Shown: positions 37,328 to 46,133 of the stretch, in pieces
Layout of the letters: each line of letters opens with the position of its first letter
Position numbering within the stretch: the first letter of the stretch is position 1
NCBI GenBank assembly: GCA_023701245.1
Contig: JAMPXK010000007.1
Location: 1 to 64,000, forward strand
DNA from: Elusimicrobiales bacterium
GTDB lineage: Bacteria; Elusimicrobiota; Elusimicrobia; Elusimicrobiales; UBA9959
Length of the DNA stretch: 64,000 bases
Reading direction: 5' to 3'
Translations under genes and position numbers: made by a program
The notes under the pieces: generated by a model
Seen by the model: the letters and a program-made list of their open reading frames with translations, nothing else
What the model was told of the DNA's origin: nothing
The model's database searches: none

Positions 37328-38006
37328 AAAGATCCTGCTGGTGGACGACGACAGGAAGATGCTGGAAGTGATGCGGCGCTACCTGGAGAACCACGACTAC
37401 ACGGTGATCTTCACCGACAACGGGTCCGAGGCCCTCATCATCGCCAGGGATTCCCGGCCCGACGCCGTGATCACCGACGTGGCGCTGCCGGGGCTGGACG
37501 GCTTCTCGCTGTGCAAGGCGCTCAAAGGCTCGCCGGAAACCGCCGCCATCCCGGTCATAATCATCTCCGGGGACCGCACCGAGGACGAGGACGTGGTGGA
37601 AGGCTACGGCCGGGGCGCGGACGACTACCTGACCAAGCCTTTCGCTTTTCCCGTGCTGGCCGCCAAGCTCAACGCCGTGATGCGCCGCTACGAGGCGGCC
37701 GGCGCCGGCGGCCGGATAAAGGAGCAGGGCGTGGAGCTGGACCCGGGCGCGCGCGCCGTGAAGGTGGCCGGCAAGCCGGTACAGCTGACCCGCAAGGAAT
37801 TCGACCTGCTCACCCTGCTGCTGGAGAAAAAGGGCCGCGTACTGGGCGTGCCCTACATCCTGGAAACGGTCTGGGGCTACGACCTGGCCAATTACGACAA
37901 CCCGCACACGGTGGAAACGCACGTTTCCTCCCTGCGCAAGAAACTCGGGACAAAACTGGCCGGGCGCATCGCCAGCGTCACCGGGCACGGCTACAAGTTC
38001 GAATAG
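37320..38006 (+). CDS. OmpR/PhoB-family response regulator (RR2), paralogue of RR1
   Basis: VDDDRKMLEVMRRYLENHDY...VITDVALPGLDG; LTRKEFDLLTLL...VETHVSSLRKKLG...VTGHGYKFE. Confidence 0.94.
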   Translation: MSKKILLVDDDRKMLEVMRRYLENHDYTVIFTDNGSEALIIARDSRPDAVITDVALPGLDGFSLCKALKGSPETAAIPVIIISGDRTEDEDVVEGYGRGADDYLTKPFAFPVLAAKLNAVMRRYEAAGAGGRIKEQGVELDPGARAVKVAGKPVQLTRKEFDLLTLLLEKKGRVLGVPYILETVWGYDLANYDNPHTVETHVSSLRKKLGTKLAGRIASVTGHGYKFE

Positions 38007-38017
38007 CGGGGACCCTT

Positions 38018-38731
38018 ATGGCAAAACTCATACCGGACAAGGCCAAGATGACCGCCGTAGGGCGGCTGGCCGGCGGCGTGGCCCACGACATGAACAATAT
38101 CCTGGGGGCCATAGAAGGCTACGCCAGCCTGATGGGCACCACCCTCAAGCAGGACGACCCCATGAAACAGGACCTGGAGGAGATCCGCAAGGCCGTGGTC
38201 CGGGCCACCGCCCTTACCCGGCAGCTTTTCGCCTTCGGCCTGCGCTACCCCGCCCAGACCAGGAGCAGCGACGCCGCGGCGGCGGTTGAAACCCTCAAGA
38301 AGGACGCGGCCGCGCTGGCGGCCAGGGGGATAACCCTGACCGTGGACGCCGCCCCGGGCCTGCCGCCCGTGACCGGCGACCAGGCCCAGCTGGAGCTGGC
38401 CCTGGCCCACCTGCTCTCCAATGCCCGGGACGCCATGCCCTCCGGGGGTTCCGTAACCGTAACGCTGCGCCAGGCGCCGCCGGCCGCGGACGGGGCGCGC
38501 TTTGTGGAGATCTCGGTGACCGACACCGGCACCGGCATTACCCCGGAGACCATGCAGTATCTTTTCGAGCCCTTTTTCACCACCAAGGAACGGGGCCGGG
38601 GCGCCGGCCTGGGCCTGCCCACGGTCTACGGCATGGCCAAACAGCGCGGCGGCTGGGTGGAAGCCGAAAGCGAGCCCGGCCGCGGGGCCAGGTTCTCCGT
38701 CTTCCTCCCGGAAGCCCCTCATAAGACTTGA
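38018..38731 (+). CDS. Stand-alone histidine kinase core (DHp-CA), no sensor domain
   Basis: VGRLAGGVAHDMNNILGAIEGYASL; LLSNARDAM; DTGTGI; GAGLGLPTVYG. Confidence 0.9.
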   Translation: MAKLIPDKAKMTAVGRLAGGVAHDMNNILGAIEGYASLMGTTLKQDDPMKQDLEEIRKAVVRATALTRQLFAFGLRYPAQTRSSDAAAAVETLKKDAAALAARGITLTVDAAPGLPPVTGDQAQLELALAHLLSNARDAMPSGGSVTVTLRQAPPAADGARFVEISVTDTGTGITPETMQYLFEPFFTTKERGRGAGLGLPTVYGMAKQRGGWVEAESEPGRGARFSVFLPEAPHKT

Positions 38732-38781
38732 GGAATATCTGAGCCCTTCCTGAACTATCCCGTAGCTCCCCCTCCTATACT
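38727..38781 (+). promoter_or_regulatory. Pho-box-like promoter 2, same register as promoter 1
   Basis: CTTGAGG 38727, TCTGAGC 38738, CCTGAAC 38749, degenerate CCGTAGC 38760, then TATACT 38776-38781. Confidence 0.75.
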
Positions 38782-38804
38782 ATTAGTGTAGCCAAGGGGG
38801 AGTT

Positions 38805-39638
38805 ATGAAAACCATATTTAAAACCTTCACCGTGCAGAGCCTGGCGCTGGCCTTCTTTTCGGCCGCCTGCTTTGCGGCGGACTACAACGGCCTGGCCCTG
38901 GGGCTGGCCGCTGCCGCCAGGGAGAACGGCATCTCCCGCGTGCTGCTGGGCTCTTTCTCGGCGGCCGCCGGCGCCGAAAGCGAAGCCGGCTACGCCCTGG
39001 AGAAGACCGCCGCCGGGCTCGCCCTGCAGCGGGACCTGACGGTCATGGACCAGGAATCCCTGCAGGCCTACACCGGCTCCCGGGAAGGCTGGCTCAAGCA
39101 GCTGCCCTCTAAAATGCGCCCCCAGGGTTTCATAAAAGGCGCCGTCTTCCAGGACGGCGACAGCGTGAGCGTGATGATAAAGCTGGTGGACGCCCGCAGC
39201 GGCCGGGTGCTCCGCGCCGTGGAGCTCAGGTCCGCGGCCCGCTTCAACCCGGCCCCGCAGGCCGAACTGCCCGGCCTGAACTGGGGAGACCTGCCCCCCG
39301 TGCCCGAGGCGCCCAAGGACCTGCGCGACGCCCTTAACGAAGGCGACAGCTGCCAGGCCTCTTACCGGCACATGAACCGCCTTAACGAAGCCGCCGTGGA
39401 CCTGAAAGCCCGCTACTGGGCCCGCAAGATGAAGCAGCCCGGCTTCGCGGCCGGCAGCCTGAGCCGCAACCCCGGCAGCGAGATCCGCGACAGCCAGGTA
39501 AAGCAGAAGTTCTACGAACTGCTGAGCAAGTATTACGGCCAGGAGGAAGTTCCGGCGCTGCCCGAAGCCCGCCAGCGGCAGCTGGAGGACTTCATGGACA
39601 AAGAGAAGTCCGTGATCGACAGATGCGGGATAAATTAA
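38805..39638 (+). CDS. Secreted protein with FlgO/CsgG-like N-terminal region
   Basis: Signal peptide AFFSAACFAADY; ISRVLLGSF...LQRDLTVMDQESLQAY...IKGAVFQDGDSVSVMIKLVDARSGRVL; AAGGGGG SD. Confidence 0.6.
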   Translation: MKTIFKTFTVQSLALAFFSAACFAADYNGLALGLAAAARENGISRVLLGSFSAAAGAESEAGYALEKTAAGLALQRDLTVMDQESLQAYTGSREGWLKQLPSKMRPQGFIKGAVFQDGDSVSVMIKLVDARSGRVLRAVELRSAARFNPAPQAELPGLNWGDLPPVPEAPKDLRDALNEGDSCQASYRHMNRLNEAAVDLKARYWARKMKQPGFAAGSLSRNPGSEIRDSQVKQKFYELLSKYYGQEEVPALPEARQRQLEDFMDKEKSVIDRCGIN

Positions 39639-39668
39639 GGGTTTGGGGCGAAGGGGCCAGGGGGAGTT

Positions 39669-40607
39669 ATGAACAGGAAACTTTTAATAGCGGATGACGA
39701 CAAGGCGTTCCAGAAGATCATCGCGCGGGCTTTCGAAGGCACGGACTGGGAAGTGACCAGCGCCGATGACGGCGTGACCGCCCTGGAGCGCATAGCGGCC
39801 CAGGCGCCCGACGTTATCCTGCTGGACCTGAACATGCCCCGCCTGGGCGGCCGGGAACTGCTGGCCCGCATCCGCAAGGACGCCCGCCTGGCCCTCATCC
39901 CCGTGATCATAATCAGCGGCGACAACAGCCCCCAGGAGCAGGCGGCCGAGTTCGGCCTGGGCGCCGACGACTTCATCTCCAAACCTTTCAGCACCCTGGA
40001 ACTGACCTCCCGGGTGGAAAGCGCCAGCCGCAGGACGCGCAGGATGCTGGCCGCCAACCCGCTGACCTTCCTGCCGGGCGGCCCGGCCATAGAGGAGGAG
40101 GTTTCCCACCGCATCAAGACCGGCCTGCCCCTGGGCTTCTTCTATATCGATATCGACAACTTCAAGGCCTACAACGACAATTACGGCTACCTCAACGGCG
40201 ACAACGCCATCAAGCAGGCCGCCGCCCTGTTCACAGAGATCCAGAACGAGTTCGCCTCGGAGAACGTGTTCGTGGGACACGTAGGCGGCGACGACTTCGT
40301 GATGATGTCCGACCCCGGGCGGGCCGAGGAGATCGCCAAACTTATAGCGACCAGGTTCGACGCCCTGGCCCCCAGGCTCTACAACAAAGAGGACCGGGAG
40401 CGCGGCTACACCTCCTCCAAGGACCGCATGGGCAATGTCCGCCAGTTCCCGCTGATGTCGCTCACCATAGCCGTGGCCACCAACGAAAAACGCAGCCTGG
40501 ACCATTACGCCAAGATAGTGGACATAGCTTCGGAGATCAAGAAATACCTGAAAGGCCTGAAGAACCGCACCGGCAGCGTCTACCTTAAAGACCGCAGGCT
40601 GGACTAA
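39669..40607 (+). CDS. Receiver-GGDEF response regulator with GGDDF signature
   Basis: IADDDKAFQKII...VILLDLNMPRLGG; FFYIDIDNFKAYNDNYGYLNGD...VGGDDFVMM. Confidence 0.88.
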   Translation: MNRKLLIADDDKAFQKIIARAFEGTDWEVTSADDGVTALERIAAQAPDVILLDLNMPRLGGRELLARIRKDARLALIPVIIISGDNSPQEQAAEFGLGADDFISKPFSTLELTSRVESASRRTRRMLAANPLTFLPGGPAIEEEVSHRIKTGLPLGFFYIDIDNFKAYNDNYGYLNGDNAIKQAAALFTEIQNEFASENVFVGHVGGDDFVMMSDPGRAEEIAKLIATRFDALAPRLYNKEDRERGYTSSKDRMGNVRQFPLMSLTIAVATNEKRSLDHYAKIVDIASEIKKYLKGLKNRTGSVYLKDRRLD

Positions 40608-40643
40608 GCCGCCGGTTTTTATAATATAATCTAGGCACAAGTT

Positions 40644-41441
40644 ATGGCCAAGATACTTATTATAGACGACGACGGGATAGTGCGCGACGCGCTGACGGTA
40701 TTCTTCACGCGCGCCGGGCACCAGGTCTTTTCCGCGGCCGACGGCGGCAACGGCGTGCTGCTGTTCAAGAACGTCGGTCCGGACCTGGTGGTGCTGGACC
40801 GCGACATGCCGGTCAAGACCGGTTCCGTGGTCTTTAAAGAGATCCGGGAAATCTCTAAAGGCACTCCGGTGATAATCCTGACCGGCTACGACGCCCCTGA
40901 AGACGCCGAAGCCTACCTGCGCGACGGAGCCGCGTCCTTTCTCTCCAAGGGCGACGGGCTTTCCGTAGTGCTGGACGCGGTGGACAAACTGCTGGGCCGC
41001 CAGCGCCCGCGCCAGGAAACGGCCGCCTCCGCCCGGCAGCCGGTAAAACCCGCCCAGGCGGGATCGAGAGGCCTGCTGCTGGCCGCCGACGACGACCCCG
41101 CCATCCTCAACATTCTCAAGCGCTTTCTCACTTCGCTCGGGTTCGAAGTGATAACGGCCGAGGACGGGACCCGCACCGTGGCCCTGGCCCGCGAACGCCG
41201 GCCCGATATCATACTGCTGGACATCCTCATGCCCGGCAAGGACGGCATAGAGGTGCTCAAGGACCTGCGGCCGGAGATGCCCGGCACCGGCTTTATCATG
41301 ATAACCGGCAACGAGGACGAGGACGTGGCCAAGGCCTGCCTGAACCTGGGCGCTTTCGATTACATCGAGAAGCCGGTGAACCTGGACCTGCTGGGCAATA
41401 TCCTGAAAGCCCGCATGCTGATACAGCGCTCCCAGGGCTGA
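40644..41441 (+). CDS. Tandem double-receiver protein
   Basis: Receiver 1 IDDDGIVRDAL...VVLDRDMPVKTG; receiver 2 ADDDPAILNIL...ILLDILMPGKDG; no output domain. Confidence 0.92.
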   Translation: MAKILIIDDDGIVRDALTVFFTRAGHQVFSAADGGNGVLLFKNVGPDLVVLDRDMPVKTGSVVFKEIREISKGTPVIILTGYDAPEDAEAYLRDGAASFLSKGDGLSVVLDAVDKLLGRQRPRQETAASARQPVKPAQAGSRGLLLAADDDPAILNILKRFLTSLGFEVITAEDGTRTVALARERRPDIILLDILMPGKDGIEVLKDLRPEMPGTGFIMITGNEDEDVAKACLNLGAFDYIEKPVNLDLLGNILKARMLIQRSQG

Positions 41442-41460
41442 CGCCCCGCCGGCAAATAAA

Positions 41461-41487
41461 AAGCCCGCCTCCAGGCGGGCTTTTTTT
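41461..41487. terminator. Intrinsic terminator
   Basis: AAGCCCGCCT-CC-AGGCGGGCTTTTTTT. Confidence 0.88.
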
Positions 41488-41505
41488 GCGCCTCTCCCGG
41501 GCGGG

Positions 41506-42393
41506 TCAGGCCCGCTCCCCCCGCTTCGCGGCCAGGGCGGCCAGTTCAGCCGTTTCTTTTTTTGACAGGTTAAGCCCGGCCAGGAATTCCGCCCCGGCGG
41601 GGCCCATCAGCGCGGCCACGCCGGCCAGGCGCGGGCGGCCGGGCGGCAGGGCCAGGAGCGCGGGCCCGAAAGCGAAAGCCGGGTGCAGGAACGCCAGCGC
41701 CCCCAGGTCCTTGAGCAGCCCCAGCGCCGGCAGCGGGTCGGCCTCTGAAAGTATTTTCACCAGTTCGTTGCGCAGGCGCTCCCGGCTTAAAAGGCCCGGC
41801 AGGCCGTCTTTGACCGCCGCCAGCGCCAGCTCCAGCGTGCCGCCTTCCAGCCGCCAGCCGAAGCGCCCCGCGAAACGGGCCGCCCGGTAAACGCGGGTGG
41901 GATCGTCCTGGAAACTTTTAGCGTGCAGGACGCGCAGCGCGCCGGCCGCCAGGTCTTCCAGGCCTTTATAAGGGTCCAGCAGCGAAAATTTTTCCGGGCC
42001 GTTAAGGCGCACGGCCATGGCGTTGCAGGCGAAGTCGCGGCGCCCCAGGTCTTCGGCCGCGGACAGCGCCTGGGAAACTTCCGGCAGCGCGGCCGGCCGG
42101 GGATAGGTCTCCTTGCGGAACCTGGCGAAGTCCAGGCGGCGGCCGGTCCCGTCGAAGAACCGCACGGTGAGGAAGGGCGAGAATTTTTTATGCGTGCCGC
42201 CGTACTCCCGCTCCAGGCCGGCCACCAGCGGAGCGGGGTCCCCGCTCACCAGGAAATCTATGTCCGCGCTGGCGCGGCCCAGCGCCCAGTCCCGCGCGCA
42301 GCCGCCCACGGCGTAAAGCTCCAGCCCGGCCGCGTCGGCCAGGGCGGCCGCCTGTTCCAGCAGGGGCAGGTCGTTGAGCGGGCGCAGCAGCAT
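41506..42393 (-). CDS. CCA tRNA nucleotidyltransferase / poly(A) polymerase family
   Basis: YAVGGCARDWALGRASADIDFLVSGD; RRDFACNAMAVRLNG; DDPTRVYRAARFAGRFG. Confidence 0.94.
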   Translation of the reverse strand: MLLRPLNDLPLLEQAAALADAAGLELYAVGGCARDWALGRASADIDFLVSGDPAPLVAGLEREYGGTHKKFSPFLTVRFFDGTGRRLDFARFRKETYPRPAALPEVSQALSAAEDLGRRDFACNAMAVRLNGPEKFSLLDPYKGLEDLAAGALRVLHAKSFQDDPTRVYRAARFAGRFGWRLEGGTLELALAAVKDGLPGLLSRERLRNELVKILSEADPLPALGLLKDLGALAFLHPAFAFGPALLALPPGRPRLAGVAALMGPAGAEFLAGLNLSKKETAELAALAAKRGERA

Positions 42394-43037
42394 CAGATCT
42401 TTACGAAGGGGAGGGTGTCTTCCTTGCCGGCCTTAAGGACGTCCACCAGCTTCTTCAGCCGGGGCAAAGCGTCGTTCCTGGCGTACAAGGCCTCGGCGGC
42501 CTTCAGGGCCGCGGCGCGGCCGAACAGGCCGGTCGGCATAGGGAGAGTGAAAGGGATGTCCAGCTCGCGGGCGGCTACCGGGTTCACGGGCAGCAGCTTC
42601 AGGCCTTCCTCGCGCGCCATGAACTCCATCACTTCGGTCTCTTCTTCGCGGTCCCGGTCGTTCTCCAGCCTGGCCGTCAGTTGGCCGAGGCCGAAAAGAT
42701 AGAGCGGCGCCGCCGTCAGGCCCTGCCCGGAGAAGAGGGAGGCCTTCAGGGGCTCGTAATCGGCGTTCATGCGCGCCACCCACTTTTCTTTTTCCTTCTC
42801 GTAGGCCTCGGGCATGACGAAAGCCAGCAGGTCCCGCTGCGGGTCGATGTAGAGGAAAGGCTCTTCGTGCTGCAGCATCTCCTCGCACTGGGGACAGACC
42901 AGCAGGTCGAACTCTCCGCTGAGGATAAGTTCCTTCACGTCGTGGTCGCGGTCCCCGCGGACCACGGTCCAGAAGTCCGCGTCGAAACTTTCCCCGCAGT
43001 GCGGGCACTCTACCCTGAAGACGCCTTTCGTGGCCAT
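42393..43037 (-). CDS. CpXC domain protein
   Basis: FRVECPHCGESFDADFWTVV...LVCPQCEEMLQHEEPFLYID. Confidence 0.82.
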   Translation of the reverse strand: MATKGVFRVECPHCGESFDADFWTVVRGDRDHDVKELILSGEFDLLVCPQCEEMLQHEEPFLYIDPQRDLLAFVMPEAYEKEKEKWVARMNADYEPLKASLFSGQGLTAAPLYLFGLGQLTARLENDRDREEETEVMEFMAREEGLKLLPVNPVAARELDIPFTLPMPTGLFGRAAALKAAEALYARNDALPRLKKLVDVLKAGKEDTLPFVKI

Positions 43038-43038
43038 G

Positions 43039-44487
43039 TTACAGGCCCACTTCCCGGTTGAAGGCCTCTATCAGGCGGTCATACTCTTCCGCCATGGCGA
43101 AGGACTCGTCCCAGAAGGCCGGGTCCCAGAGGCGGCGCAGGTCTTCGGAGGTGCGGCCCTGCTGCTCCACCCAGGTGAAGTACTTGAGGTTGTGCACGGC
43201 TTTGCGGTCGGTGTAGGTGAGCTCCTTGAGGTAGTTCACGCTCTCGCCCAGCAGGCGGCGCTCCAAGTCCACCAGCGCGTTCTCGCGGGTGTACTTGCCC
43301 ATTTCCTTTTCCATTTCCTTGAGGCGGGAACCGTAGAGGTCCATGGAATCGGTGAACACGGTGACGATGACGTCGTCTTTGCCCATTTCGTAGTACTTGG
43401 CGGTCTTGATGGCGCTGAGCAGGTTGGAGATGCCGGAGAAACCGAGCAGGGCGAGCTTCTCGATAACGTCCTTCTTCACGCCGTACTCGGCCAGCACTTT
43501 TTTACCCTCGGGCTCGTTGAAGAGGCGGGCTATGCGCACGCAGGCCTCGTCGTCGATGGCGGTGACCACGTCGGTGTTGCGCACGTTATGCACCCACGGG
43601 ATGTGCTTGTCGCCTATGCCCTCTATGCGGTGCTCGCCGAAGCCGTTATTGAGGATGGTGGGGCACTGCAGGGCCTCGGAGGCGGTGATCTTCATGCCGG
43701 GGAACTTCTTCTTGAGGTAGTCGCCCGCGCCTATGGTGCCGGCCGACCCAGTGGCGGAAGTGAAGGCCGCCAGGCGGCTCTTCGGGCCCTTTATGGCATT
43801 GAAGGCCTCTTCCAGCGCGCTTCCGGTCACGTGGTAATGCCAGGTGGGGTTGCCCATCTCCTCGAACTGGTTGAAGATCACGCAGTCCTTGCGGGTCTTC
43901 TTGATCTCCCAGCACTTGTCGTAAATTTCCTTGACGTTGCTTTCGGTGCCGGGGGTGGCTATCACCTCGGAGCCGATCTCCTTGAGCCAGTCGAAGCGCT
44001 CTTTGCTCATCCCCTCGGGCAGGATGGCCACGGGCGTGGTGCCCAGCAGCTTTGAATCGAAGGCGCCGCCGCGGCAGTAGTTGCCGGTGGAAGGCCATAC
44101 GGCTTTCTGCGCCTCGGCGTCGAACTCGCCCGTGACCATGCGGGGGGCCAGGCAGCCGTAAGCCGCGCCGACCTTGTGCGCGCCGGTGGGGAAGTACTTG
44201 CCCACGATGCCTATCACGCGGGCGTCGAGGCCGGTGATCTCGCGGGGGATCTCCAGCATGTTGACGGGGCCGAAGCCGCCGGTCTTGGGGTCGTTATGCC
44301 AGTTGATGCGGAAGAGGTTGATGGGATTGACGTCCCAGAGGCCGACGGGTTTAAGGGCCTTCTTGATTTTGTCCGGGATGAGGTTGGGGTCCTTCATCTG
44401 CGCGAAAGTGGGCATCACTATCTTGCGCTTGCGGCAGAGCGCGGCGTTCCTTTTAACGATGACGGGATTGACTTTGAGTTTAGCCAT
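43039..44487 (-). CDS. PLP-dependent enzyme, cysteine synthase-like fold
   Basis: FPTGAHKVGAAYG Lys motif, STGNYCRGGAFDSKLLG, SATGSAGTIGAGDYL. Confidence 0.85.
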   Translation of the reverse strand: MAKLKVNPVIVKRNAALCRKRKIVMPTFAQMKDPNLIPDKIKKALKPVGLWDVNPINLFRINWHNDPKTGGFGPVNMLEIPREITGLDARVIGIVGKYFPTGAHKVGAAYGCLAPRMVTGEFDAEAQKAVWPSTGNYCRGGAFDSKLLGTTPVAILPEGMSKERFDWLKEIGSEVIATPGTESNVKEIYDKCWEIKKTRKDCVIFNQFEEMGNPTWHYHVTGSALEEAFNAIKGPKSRLAAFTSATGSAGTIGAGDYLKKKFPGMKITASEALQCPTILNNGFGEHRIEGIGDKHIPWVHNVRNTDVVTAIDDEACVRIARLFNEPEGKKVLAEYGVKKDVIEKLALLGFSGISNLLSAIKTAKYYEMGKDDVIVTVFTDSMDLYGSRLKEMEKEMGKYTRENALVDLERRLLGESVNYLKELTYTDRKAVHNLKYFTWVEQQGRTSEDLRRLWDPAFWDESFAMAEEYDRLIEAFNREVGL

Positions 44488-44528
44488 GGGAGCCTCCGGT
44501 GTATATCTTCGCGAAAATCTTTTTTAAA

Positions 44529-46058
44529 TTATACCAATATACCGGGCTTTTGGCCTCGGCCGGGCAGCCAGAGCGGGAACAGGTACGCCTCGTCCCTGCG
44601 GCAGCCCTTGGCGCGCCCGAAGGTCCGCTCCAGCGCGGCCAGCAGTTTTTTCGGCTCCCCGGCAAGGCTTTCCAGCCCGCGGTAAAGCCGTTCGGTCGGG
44701 GCGGCGCCGCGGCAGGCCCCGGCGAGCAGCGCCAGGTCACGGCGCGCCAGCGCGTAGTCGCGCTTTTCCAGGGCGGAGAGCACCAGGTTCAGCGCCGCCC
44801 AGAGCGCGTGCCGGTACGGGAACGCCCCTTTCAGCGCCTTCAGCAGGTCCGCCCTGGCGCGGCCATGGTTCTTTTTCAGGCGCCAGACTTCGCCGCGCAC
44901 CACCAGCGCTTCGCCGTCCCTGGGGTTGGCCTTAACCGCGCGGTCGGCCGCCGCCAGGGCGCGGTCCAGGCGGCCGGTCTTCATAAGCGCTATGGCCAGC
45001 CAGGTATCGGCATAGTAAGCTTTTTTAGCCGCCGCCGCCGCCAGGTCGGCGAGGGCGCCGGCGTAGTCTCCGGTAAAAAGTTTAAGTTCGCCGCGCCACG
45101 CCCTCAGCGGCCCCTCCTGGTCCGGGCAAGCTTTCAGTCCCTTGGCCAGCCATCCGAAGGCGGCCCGCCGGCGGCCCAGGCAGAGTTCGGCCTCGGCCAG
45201 CCGCCCGAAAGCGTCTCCCTCCGGCGGCGGCGAGGCCAGCGCCCTGGCGAAAGCCGCCCGCGCGCCGCGGTGGTCGGGCGGCAGGGAAAAAAGCCGCTTG
45301 CGCCCTATCTCCTTGAACATCCAGCCGTAGCGGCGCAGGTTGGCCGGGCGCACCCGGCGCCATTCGCCCAGCGCCTTTTTACGCGCCCGCTCCCAGGCCG
45401 GGGCAGGCCCGGAAACCGGCACGCTGGCCAGGTAGGTCAGGTAGTAACGCTTCCAGACATCCAGCCCCGCCGGCAGCCTTGCCGCGCAAAGCGCGCGGAT
45501 GCGTCCGGCGCAGACCGCGGCCGGGTAAAGCACGCTCTGGAAGGTGACCGGGGCCGCCAGGACGGAAATTATTTCGTTGCCGGCGGGCGCGCGCAGGTTC
45601 AGCAGGTTTTCGGCCAGCAGGAAAGCCGCCGCGTACTCGCCCGCCGCGAAGCGGGCTTTGAACAGGGCGAGCAAACCCGGCACCTCGCAGGACAGGTTGA
45701 AGCGCTTGACGTCCCCGGCGAGGATGGCGGCGGCATTGGGCGCCCACTGCGGCCCGAGGCCCCGCGCGGCCAGGCGCGCGGCGGCCGGCCGGCCGGCAAC
45801 CAGGTAAAGCTGCGCCAGAACGATCTGCGCCCGCGGGTCCGCCGGCTTAAGGCTGGCGGCCAGCGCCGCGGCGCTCAGCGCGTCCGCAATTCTGCCTTCG
45901 GCCCAGAACGCCTCCGCGCGGACGCGCAGCAGGAAAGACGAGCGGTCTCCGGCGGCCAGGCGCCGCCCGGCCAGCGCCGCGGCTTCGCCAAAGCGCCCTT
46001 CGCGCATCAGGCTCTCCGCGAGTTTTACGGCTTCGCTGTCGGCGCCGGAGGTTTGCAT
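44529..46058 (-). CDS. TPR-repeat protein
   Basis: Repeated TPR-like helices (GRFGEAAALAGRRLAAGD, GRLDRALAAADRAVKANPRDGEALVVRGEVW). Confidence 0.8.
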   Translation of the reverse strand: MQTSGADSEAVKLAESLMREGRFGEAAALAGRRLAAGDRSSFLLRVRAEAFWAEGRIADALSAAALAASLKPADPRAQIVLAQLYLVAGRPAAARLAARGLGPQWAPNAAAILAGDVKRFNLSCEVPGLLALFKARFAAGEYAAAFLLAENLLNLRAPAGNEIISVLAAPVTFQSVLYPAAVCAGRIRALCAARLPAGLDVWKRYYLTYLASVPVSGPAPAWERARKKALGEWRRVRPANLRRYGWMFKEIGRKRLFSLPPDHRGARAAFARALASPPPEGDAFGRLAEAELCLGRRRAAFGWLAKGLKACPDQEGPLRAWRGELKLFTGDYAGALADLAAAAAKKAYYADTWLAIALMKTGRLDRALAAADRAVKANPRDGEALVVRGEVWRLKKNHGRARADLLKALKGAFPYRHALWAALNLVLSALEKRDYALARRDLALLAGACRGAAPTERLYRGLESLAGEPKKLLAALERTFGRAKGCRRDEAYLFPLWLPGRGQKPGILV

Positions 46059-46090
46059 AGTTAAAATTTAGCAATTCTGGGGGCAAAAAA

Positions 46091-46120
46091 ATACCCGCCG
46101 GCAAGGGCGGGTATCTTTTC
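46091..46120. terminator. Intrinsic terminator
   Basis: ATACCCGCC-GGCAA-GGGCGGGTAT with flanking A/T tracts. Confidence 0.75.
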
Positions 46121-46133
46121 GCGCGGCGGCGGC

